Below, piece after piece: positions 15,193-21,206 of a stretch of DNA of 21,206 nucleotides (the first letter of the stretch is position 1; the number at the start of each line of letters is the position of its first letter). The translations under genes and the position numbers were made by a program. The DNA lies in contig JBGAKX010000076.1 in assembly GCA_044224215.1 (NCBI GenBank), positions 1 through 21,206 of the forward strand. The letters are read 5' to 3'. The DNA is from DAOMFM01 sp035429825 (lineage in GTDB: Bacteria > Acidobacteriota > Blastocatellia > UBA7656 > JADIYM01). A model generated the notes under the pieces. It was given only the letters and a program-made list of their open reading frames with translations, ran no database searches and was not told where the DNA came from.

Positions 15193-15810
15193 ATGCGCCT
15201 GTCACGCATCTACCCGATCACCGATCGCACGGCCTGCGTGTCTCACGTGGAGCAGGTTGCGGCGTTCGCACGTGGCGGAGCGACCATCATCCAGATCCGC
15301 GACAAGGTGGCGACCGGGCGGGAACTGTACGAGATCGTCGTCGCGGCGGTCGCGATGGCTCGACCGCTCGGTGCCCACGTGATCGTCAACGATCGCGTCG
15401 ACGTTGCGCTCGCCGCCGGCGCTGATGGCGTCCATGTGGGCCAGGACGATCTGGCCGCTTCGGACGCGCGCGCGCTTGTCGGCGCGAGCCGAATCGTCGG
15501 CGTTTCGACGCATTCGACGGAGCAGGCACGCGCGGCGTCAGCGCTTCCGGTGGACTATGTCGCGGTCGGACCGGTGTTCGCTACGGCGACAAAAGAGAAT
15601 CCCGATCCTGTCATCGGGCTCGAGGTCGTTTCGTCCGCGAAGGCGGTTGTGGGAACCGTTCCTCTCGTTGCCATAGGCGGTATTACGATCGGGAATGCGT
15701 CGCGGGTCATCGCGTCCGGAGCCGACAGCGTCGCCGTGATCGCGGACCTGTGGCGGGGCGCAGGTCCCGAACAGCGAGTCGCGGAGTATCTTGCCGCGCT
15801 CGGGACGTGA
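15193..15810 (+). CDS. thiE: Thiamine phosphate synthase
   Basis: A 205-residue ThiE, which joins hydroxymethylpyrimidine diphosphate and thiazole phosphate to form thiamine phosphate. It is a TIM barrel. Visible motifs are IIQIRDK (32-38), VNDRVDVALAAGADGVHVGQ (65-84) with the metal-binding Asp, GVSTH (103-107), YVAVGPVFATATK (122-134) ending in the diphosphate-contacting Lys, and PLVAIGGI (157-164). ATG 15193 was chosen for AGGA 5 bases upstream and because conservation begins there. It lies 22 bases after accC. TenI-like paralogues share the fold, but the motifs fit ThiE better. Confidence 0.88.
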   Translation: MRLSRIYPITDRTACVSHVEQVAAFARGGATIIQIRDKVATGRELYEIVVAAVAMARPLGAHVIVNDRVDVALAAGADGVHVGQDDLAASDARALVGASRIVGVSTHSTEQARAASALPVDYVAVGPVFATATKENPDPVIGLEVVSSAKAVVGTVPLVAIGGITIGNASRVIASGADSVAVIADLWRGAGPEQRVAEYLAALGT

Positions 15811-15831
15811 GGGCTTGACCGCGAGCCAGGC

Positions 15832-16485
15832 TCAGTCCATCGGAACCGAATCGTCCTCGACGACGTCGATGAATTTCCAGCTTGCGAGATCGACGCCGCT
15901 GATCGAAAAGTGCCGCGGCTCGAACGTGTAGAGGTTCGGAGGGATCGCATCGTGCGCGGCGGGTGTGAGCAGGATCTCGTAACGGTCCGCCAGATCCTCG
16001 CCGAGCTTGCACGCGGCGTTCACCTCGCTGCCGAACATGTCGTGATCGTCGACGACGAGCGTGTCGCCATACCCGATGCCGAAGCTGGCATACAGGTCGC
16101 GCTCGTCCGGGACGACGGTGTTCACGGCTGAGAACGCGATCAGGATGTCGCGTGCGGCCTCGATCGCGGCGGCGGGCGAGTCGAACACCGCAAATATGTT
16201 GTCGGCCTCCTGCTTGATCACGATGCCACCGTTCTGGGCGACAGCCGGTCGCGCGGCATTGTCCATCTGCTCGATCATTGCGAGGTAGTGGATGATGCCG
16301 TACTTGAGTGTCAGCCGCGTGAAGCCGCTCATGTCGAGGACGAGTATGGCGACCTTGCGCCGGAACGTCTCCTCGATCAGCCGATCGATGTCGGCAACGC
16401 GGTCGGGATGCTGGTTTCGCTCGGCAAGCAGCGCTCGCAGGTACTCTCGACCGGGACCGGTGGATTTGGCGTGCTCGCTTGGCAT
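15832..16485 (-). CDS. Stand-alone class III adenylate/guanylate cyclase domain protein
   Basis: A 217-residue soluble protein whose central part is a class III cyclase homology domain. No membrane segment or signal peptide is seen. Metal-binding Asp51 lies in VLDMSGFTRLT and Asp95 in KQEADNIFAVF. Base-selecting Lys91 and Asp149 and catalytic Asn156 are at canonical spacing (Asp149 to Asn156 is 7). The transition-state Arg expected at Asn+4 is Lys160. Lys with Asp at the selector positions suggests adenine if it is active. The frame is open upstream, but ATG 16485 has AAGGGG 4 bases before it. It is convergent with thiE, with a 21-base gap. Confidence 0.85.
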   Translation of the reverse strand: MPSEHAKSTGPGREYLRALLAERNQHPDRVADIDRLIEETFRRKVAILVLDMSGFTRLTLKYGIIHYLAMIEQMDNAARPAVAQNGGIVIKQEADNIFAVFDSPAAAIEAARDILIAFSAVNTVVPDERDLYASFGIGYGDTLVVDDHDMFGSEVNAACKLGEDLADRYEILLTPAAHDAIPPNLYTFEPRHFSISGVDLASWKFIDVVEDDSVPMD

Positions 16486-16536
16486 GAATCCCCTTCGGAT
16501 GCAGGAGTCGTGGCCCCGCGGGAGGGCCTCGTGAGA

Positions 16537-16578
16537 GTTCGGCCGATTCGACCACTCACGGTGAATCCGGGGCCGAAC
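16537..16578 (-). promoter_or_regulatory. Long hairpin in the predicted cyclase leader
   Basis: GTTCGGCCGATTC (16537-16549) pairs with GAATC (16563-16567) and GGCCGAAC (16571-16578), with a 3-base bulge on one side. A further 3-bp ACC/GGT pairing sits inside, giving about 16 bp in all. It lies 52 bases before the cyclase start, at the 5' end of its predicted transcript. It has no T-tract on either strand. Confidence 0.45.
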
Positions 16579-16587
16579 CGCGGCGGT

Positions 16588-16616
16588 ATACGACCACGGA
16601 GCAGCGGGAGAGTCAA
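16588..16616 (-). promoter_or_regulatory. Possible promoter for the cyclase gene
   Basis: Read on the minus strand, TTGACT (plus 16611-16616) is followed after 17 bases by TCGTAT (plus 16588-16593), and TGG directly precedes that hexamer. The -35 matches well. The -10 is weak, but TATACC-like alternatives overlap it. Transcription would start near 16581, placing the long hairpin at the 5' end of the leader. Confidence 0.3.
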
Positions 16617-16650
16617 GATGACAGGCGTCAAATGCAGGCAAACGGACGGG

Positions 16651-16679
16651 TTGTCATCGACGGCGTCTGGTGATACGTT
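16651..16679 (+). promoter_or_regulatory. Predicted promoter for the pilT-like unit
   Basis: TTGTCA (16651-16656), 17 bases, then TACGTT (16674-16679), with TGA directly upstream of the -10 hexamer. The three most conserved -10 positions (TA...T) match, and the -35 matches at five of six. The site ends 35 bases before the start codon at 16715. Confidence 0.45.
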
Positions 16680-16714
16680 AGCAAAGCCTACGACTGTCCG
16701 ATCTGGAGCCAGCG

Positions 16715-17980
<1,266 letters not shown>

Positions 17981-17981
17981 G

Positions 17982-18674
17982 ATGAACGTCACCTGCACCC
18001 AGTGCCAGATGAAGATCGGGATCGAGGACGCCAAGGTCCCGTCGTCTCCGTTCTCGATCAAGTGTCCCAGGTGTCGCGAGACGATCACGGTCAAGCCGCC
18101 TCCAAAGGAGGAGCCGCGGCTCGACGCGCGTGGTCGGCCGTCGATTCCTGGCGATATTGGAAACAACCCGGACGCGATGTCGCTGCTCTCGGAGCTGTTC
18201 CAGACGATGGCGAATCGCGGCGCCGGCGAGTTGCCGCGGGCGTGGTCGCGACGAAACATCCTGCTCTGCCACAACGACGAAGCGGTCCGGACGGCGATGC
18301 GCGGTGCGCTCGACGAGCAGCGGTACGAGCTGCATGTCGCGGACACCGCGGTCGAGGCGCTCGCTCAGCTGAAGGAGACCAAGGACGACATCATCGTGCT
18401 CGATCCGCAGTTCGACCAGTCCAAGCAGGGCGGTGTCGGCATGCTGCAGCACGTGAACGGTCTCACGCCGAACTACCGGCGTCGGATGTACCTCGTGCTC
18501 GTGTCGCCGCAACTCAAGACGCTTGATGCGTACCTTGCGTTTGTGAACGGCGTGAACCTGACGGTCAACACTGAGGACGTGAGCCAGTTCCAGGAGGTCC
18601 TCGAGCGGTCGGTCCGCGATTTCAACGAGTTGTACCATCCGTTCAACCAGGCTGCCGGACTCGCGGCGTTCTAG
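17982..18674 (+). CDS. MJ0042-type zinc ribbon fused to a degenerate receiver-like domain
   Basis: A 230-residue protein of unknown function. Residues 1-38 form an MJ0042-type zinc ribbon with Cys5, Cys8, Cys28 and Cys31. A charged linker follows. A receiver-like alpha/beta segment starts at RRNILLCHNDEAVR (about 90-103). Asp141 in IIVLDPQFD matches the phosphoacceptor and Ser175 the Thr/Ser position. The acidic Mg-binding pair is replaced by His97-Asn98, and the conserved Lys is not seen, so ordinary phosphorylation is doubtful. The gene starts one base after the pilT-like stop, so translation is coupled and a role in pilus control is inferred. Confidence 0.75.
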   Translation: MNVTCTQCQMKIGIEDAKVPSSPFSIKCPRCRETITVKPPPKEEPRLDARGRPSIPGDIGNNPDAMSLLSELFQTMANRGAGELPRAWSRRNILLCHNDEAVRTAMRGALDEQRYELHVADTAVEALAQLKETKDDIIVLDPQFDQSKQGGVGMLQHVNGLTPNYRRRMYLVLVSPQLKTLDAYLAFVNGVNLTVNTEDVSQFQEVLERSVRDFNELYHPFNQAAGLAAF

Positions 18675-18702
18675 AACGACGATCACACACTGTTTGATCG
18701 AG

Positions 18703-18740
18703 ACCGGCGGGGACGCGAACGTCCCCGCCGGTTTCCGTTT
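18703..18740 (+). terminator. Strong intrinsic terminator after the pilT-like unit
   Basis: ACCGGCGGGGACG (18703-18715) pairs perfectly with CGTCCCCGCCGGT (18720-18732) around a CGAA loop, a 13-bp stem. TTCCGTTT follows directly. It starts 29 bases after the stop of the zinc-ribbon protein and separates this unit from the porin unit. Confidence 0.8.
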
Positions 18741-18768
18741 CAAGGCTCTTTTCCTGTCCGCCTGTATC

Positions 18769-18777
18769 TGCTACAAT
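18769..18777 (+). promoter_or_regulatory. Extended -10 promoter for the porin unit
   Basis: TGC TACAAT at 18769-18777 is an extended -10 element with five of six consensus bases. A -35 at 17-base spacing would be TTTTCC (18749-18754), a poor match, as is common when TGN is present. Transcription would start near 18784, within the AT-rich inverted repeat, giving a leader of about 95 bases. Confidence 0.55.
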
Positions 18778-18778
18778 T

Positions 18779-18803
18779 GAATTTGAAATTGATTTGCAAA
18801 TTC
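18779..18803 (+). promoter_or_regulatory. AT-rich inverted repeat, possible operator of the porin unit
   Basis: GAATTTG (18779-18785) and CAAATTC (18797-18803) form an inverted repeat with 11 bases between. ATTTGCAAAT (18792-18801) is a 10-bp perfect palindrome overlapping the right arm. The segment is an AT-rich island in GC-rich DNA at the predicted transcription start. It does not match the Pho box; the regulator is unknown. Confidence 0.4.
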
Positions 18804-18878
18804 GAATATAGTCACACCAGACCGGCGGCAGCCGGCGGATCCGGCCGAGGATCGGGTGTTCGAGGAGGAGAGCGACTC

Positions 18879-20495
18879 ATGGTGTTTTCGATCCTGTTGC
18901 GACGCGGACTGGCGATGGCGGCCGTCGCGCTGTTTGTCTTCGCACCGCGCGCGTTCGCAAGTGATGGCCCCACGGACAATACGCCGGCGACGCGCGACGA
19001 AGTCAACGCGCTCAAGGCCGAAGTGGCCGAGCTGCGCGAGCAGCTCAAGGCCATGCGCGAGCTGCTCCAGGCGAACGCAGCGCGCATGCAACCGCCGCCG
19101 CCGGAGGCTGCCGCTGTGACCGCAACGACGACGACATCGCCGATCGCTCCCGAAGCGCAGGCGCCCCCCGTCGACACGCGCGTCGCGGCGCTTCCAAAAT
19201 CCCAGGGAGGCGACATCTCCGGCGCCGGGACGCTGCTTCGCTCCGACCGGCTGACGATCGGCGGCTACGGCGACCTTCAGTTCCGCGAGCGCGGCATCAA
19301 CGAGAAGGTCGAGGGCGGCACGACATCGTCGTTCACGTCGCCCCGCGTCGTGCTCGGCATCGCCGCCGTCCTGTCCGAACGCCAGAACATCTACTTCAAT
19401 TCCGAGATCGAATACGAGTTTGGCGGCGCCGAGGTCGAGGTCGAGCAGGCCTTCGTGGAGTGGCGATTCCGCCCGGAGCTGGCGGTTCGCGGCGGGATCT
19501 TCACGCCGGAGATCGGCCGGTTCAACGTCTACCACGATTCGAACCTCAACCCGACGGCAATCCGGCCGCTCATCAACCAGTACATCGTTCCGACCGCGTA
19601 TTCGGACACGGGACTCGGCCTTCGCGGCAGGTTCAAGCTTCCGGCGGGCATGCGGTTTTCGTACGAGGCCGACATCGTGAACGGGCTCGGCGGCGCGGAC
19701 GCGACCGTTACCGCGCCGGACACCGAAACGCAGCTCAAGCGCGTCGTCGCGCGAAGCGAGGAAGGCGAGGGCGAAGACGCGGAATCCGGAACCGGGTTTG
19801 CGCCCTTCTCGCGCAACATCGGCCAGGCCGAGACAGCCGGCGGCCTCGCGCTCGCCGACAACAACAACAGCAAGACGTTCATCGGCCGCATCGCGCTCGC
19901 GCCGATCTCAGGGCTCGAGTTCGGCGCATCGTTCTACGGCGGACGGACAAACGACGTTGGCGACCCTGAGCGCACCCTCAAGATGTTCTTTCTCGACGGA
20001 TCGCTGAACCGAGGCGCGCTCACCATCAACGGCGAGTATGCACGAACAAGCTACACGGGCGTGGGAATTCCACGGCAGAGCCCGGCGCCGCCCGTGTTCG
20101 ACCCGAATGACGAAGAATCGCTCGAGGAGCTCGCCGAGTTCGTCAACCAGCCGACGCCCGGCTCGGACGGGTTCTACATAGAAGGTCTCTACCGCTTTGT
20201 GCCAGCCGTGTTTCGCGACACGTTCGACGACGGGGCGTATATCGCTCCCGTCTTCCGCGTCGAAGGCCTTCGAATGGACCGGACGCTCAGCAACTTCTAC
20301 TTGAACCGGACCCGGTTCACTGCCGGCGTGAACTTTGCTCCGTCGTCGACGATCATCTTCAAGGTCAACTACCTGTGGAATCACACGCTCGGCGAGGTTC
20401 CTCAACCTGACTTCGACGACCCCGAGTTTGTCTTCGAGCCGTTCCCGAACTATGGCAAGAGCGGGTTTGCGGGCTCGATCACGTATGTCTTCTAG
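18879..20495 (+). CDS. OprO/OprP-like outer-membrane porin with N-terminal coiled coil
   Basis: A 538-residue outer-membrane protein. A signal peptide with RR and a hydrophobic core (residues 4-22) ends at AFA-SD (cleavage after about residue 27). A coiled coil follows (about 39-68, EVNALKAEVAELREQLKAMR), likely for trimerisation, and then a Pro/Thr/Ala linker. From about residue 124 the sequence is a beta barrel with alternating patterns and the phosphate-selective-porin style GGYGDLQFRERG. It ends ITYVF with the C-terminal Phe that the Bam machinery recognises. Upstream in-frame sequence (from 18777) was excluded; ATG 18879 has GGAGGAG 8 bases upstream. The substrate cannot be read from sequence. 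Confidence 0.85.
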   Translation: MVFSILLRRGLAMAAVALFVFAPRAFASDGPTDNTPATRDEVNALKAEVAELREQLKAMRELLQANAARMQPPPPEAAAVTATTTTSPIAPEAQAPPVDTRVAALPKSQGGDISGAGTLLRSDRLTIGGYGDLQFRERGINEKVEGGTTSSFTSPRVVLGIAAVLSERQNIYFNSEIEYEFGGAEVEVEQAFVEWRFRPELAVRGGIFTPEIGRFNVYHDSNLNPTAIRPLINQYIVPTAYSDTGLGLRGRFKLPAGMRFSYEADIVNGLGGADATVTAPDTETQLKRVVARSEEGEGEDAESGTGFAPFSRNIGQAETAGGLALADNNNSKTFIGRIALAPISGLEFGASFYGGRTNDVGDPERTLKMFFLDGSLNRGALTINGEYARTSYTGVGIPRQSPAPPVFDPNDEESLEELAEFVNQPTPGSDGFYIEGLYRFVPAVFRDTFDDGAYIAPVFRVEGLRMDRTLSNFYLNRTRFTAGVNFAPSSTIIFKVNYLWNHTLGEVPQPDFDDPEFVFEPFPNYGKSGFAGSITYVF

Positions 20496-20528
20496 TCAGG
20501 GCGCGAGGGCGCGCACGCGTGCAATGTC

Positions 20529-20834
20529 ATGACACACAGATCCGTTCAGTTCTCTCAGCGCCTGGCAGCCGCGCTCTTCGTCGCGTCCGCGGCGGTCACC
20601 GTTTTCGGAAAGCCCGCGTTCATGGATCGCTACAACGTCGATCCCGAATCGCGGCCCGATCTCCGCAACAAGTGCACGGTGTGCCACGTTGGCCGCGGCG
20701 GCGGCGAGCGGAACGACTTCGGCGAAGCGTTCGCGGACTCGGGATTTCGAATCACGCCGAAGTTGCGCAAGCAGTTTCCGGACATGTTCGTGAGCCCGCA
20801 GAACGGATCGGGCAACGCCGGCCAGCGGCCGTAG
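20529..20834 (+). CDS. Small periplasmic monoheme c-type cytochrome-like protein
   Basis: A 101-residue protein with a signal peptide (hydrophobic residues 12-26, likely cut near FG-KP) and one CTVCH haem motif: Cys49, Cys52 and axial His53. Met86 in FPDMF is a candidate sixth ligand. The mature chain is about 74 residues. No named family was recognised. The gene starts 33 bases after the porin stop on the same strand, so a shared transcript is likely. No clear ribosome binding site is visible, which lowers start confidence, although the signal peptide begins directly after this ATG. Pairing with a porin suggests a periplasmic redox or small-ligand role (inference). Confidence 0.72.
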   Translation: MTHRSVQFSQRLAAALFVASAAVTVFGKPAFMDRYNVDPESRPDLRNKCTVCHVGRGGGERNDFGEAFADSGFRITPKLRKQFPDMFVSPQNGSGNAGQRP

Positions 20835-20924
20835 CTCCGTCGCCCGAAGTGTGTTGGGTTCGGCGCGACGCTCGCGCACGAGTCGTCAACGTTCGGGCGC
20901 ACGCCGCCCGGCTGAAATGTGGGA

Positions 20925-20968
20925 CCGTACCAGTGGCCTGCGCGGCGTGTTTTTGACCACTGGTACGG
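20925..20968 (+). repeat. 12-bp perfect inverted repeat downstream of the cytochrome gene
   Basis: CCGTACCAGTGG (20925-20936) and CCACTGGTACGG (20957-20968) are exact reverse complements around a 20-base spacer that itself contains GTTTTTG. No T-tract follows on either strand, so it is not a standard terminator. It may be a Rho-independent end without a tract, an RNA-stabilising hairpin or a repeat-element terminus. Confidence 0.6.
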
Positions 20969-21002
20969 CCCGGTTGACGGAGATACTTGCCTTCAATGTG
21001 GT

Positions 21003-21047
21003 CGGCTGAACGCATCTCCGCCGGCGACCACTGTCGAACTTCAGCCG
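21003..21047. repeat. 8-bp inverted repeat CGGCTGAA/TTCAGCCG
   Basis: CGGCTGAA (21003-21010) and TTCAGCCG (21040-21047) are exact reverse complements 29 bases apart. A third copy of CGGCTGAA lies at 20909-20916 in direct orientation. The function is unknown. Confidence 0.4.
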
Positions 21048-21181
21048 CAGATTACGCGAATCAATCAAAACGGTCAAGTCATAAGTTAGAAGGATTGTGG
21101 ATTGAGGCAAGAATGAGCCCGTAGCGAACATGGTCGATATCGTCGATTTGATCCGCTGCACCCTGAACCGTCCGACTGACG

Positions 21182-21187
21182 TATAAT
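21182..21187 (+). promoter_or_regulatory. Perfect -10 hexamer near the right edge
   Basis: TATAAT at 21182-21187 matches the sigma-70 -10 consensus exactly. No good -35 is found at 16-18 bases upstream. It may be the promoter of a rightward gene outside the window; the gene itself is not visible. Confidence 0.3.
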
Positions 21188-21206
21188 GACGACGTGGATG
21201 ACATCC

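Larger units (their letters stand above)
20835..21206. other. Intergenic stretch without a convincing gene
   Basis: This 372-base stretch has short open frames on both strands but none with a ribosome binding site and protein-like composition. It contains two inverted repeats (20925-20968 and 21003-21047). Short direct repeats also occur: CGGCTGAA at 20909 and 21003, and GACCACTG at 20955 and 21026. Positions 21050-21120 are less GC-rich than the flanks. A TATAAT lies at its right end. Confidence 0.6.

Noticed and set aside
13545..15209. A 554-codon minus-strand open frame opposite accC.
   Set aside because: accC is intact with all its catalytic motifs; the antisense frame has no recognisable domain.
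18779..18803. A Pho box in front of the phosphate-porin-like gene.
   Set aside because: The AT-rich repeat does not contain the CTGTCAT direct repeats of a Pho box.
18777..18878. An upstream TTG start extending the porin by 34 residues.
   Set aside because: It would begin inside the promoter -10 region and bury the signal peptide; ATG 18879 has a strong ribosome binding site.
20886..21161. A 91-codon minus-strand open frame in the right intergenic stretch.
   Set aside because: There is no ribosome binding site before the ATG and no motif, and it crosses both inverted repeats; it could not be supported as a gene.

Overview
The window is GC-rich chromosomal DNA from a Gram-negative bacterium. 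Positions 1-13167 are the co-directional S10-spc-alpha ribosomal protein supercluster. From the end of rpsS it reads rplV, rpsC, rplP, rpmC, rpsQ, rplN, rplX, rplE, rpsZ, rpsH, rplF, rplR, rpsE, rpmD, rplO, secY, adk, map, rpmJ, rpsM, rpsK, rpsD, rpoA, rplQ. An outer membrane is implied by a signal-peptide porin that ends in Phe and by a PilT-type retraction ATPase. Together with the accB-accC-thiE neighbourhood this best fits Acidobacteriota or a similar GC-rich phylum. That placement is inference; no marker was searched.

Region by region. 1-6558 holds the S10/spc ribosomal proteins in canonical order with short gaps or ATGA overlaps. 6658-9619 holds secY, adk and map. infA, often found next, is absent, and a good promoter precedes rpmJ. 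9696-13167 is the alpha-operon part, ending in an 11-bp perfect terminator-like hairpin. 13261-15810 holds accB and accC (biotin carboxyl carrier protein and biotin carboxylase) and thiE (thiamine phosphate synthase). 15832-16485, on the minus strand, is a stand-alone class III nucleotide cyclase domain whose transition-state Arg is replaced by Lys. 16715-18674 is a two-gene unit: a PilT-like ATPase with a Pro/Ser-rich tail, and a protein joining an MJ0042-type zinc ribbon to a degenerate receiver domain. A 13-bp perfect terminator follows. 18879-20834 holds an OprO/OprP-like porin and a small monoheme c-type cytochrome-like protein, behind an extended -10 promoter and an AT-rich inverted repeat. 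20835-21206 has no convincing gene but contains two inverted repeats and, at its end, a perfect TATAAT.

The most unusual signal is not a protein. Five of the six longest gaps inside the ribosomal supercluster (rplX-rplE, rpmD-rplO, rplO-secY, rpsM-rpsK, rpsK-rpsD) each hold a two-tier stem-loop: an outer stem, a 3'-side bulge and an inner stem, just upstream of a ribosome binding site. The exception is the map-rpmJ gap, which holds a promoter. Two of the positions match known autoregulation points: rplX-rplE for S8 in E. coli, and upstream of rpsD for S4 in Bacillus. A similar hairpin lies in the predicted leader of the cyclase. These are hand-folded and need covariation testing. No rRNA, tRNA, insertion sequence or CRISPR array was seen.
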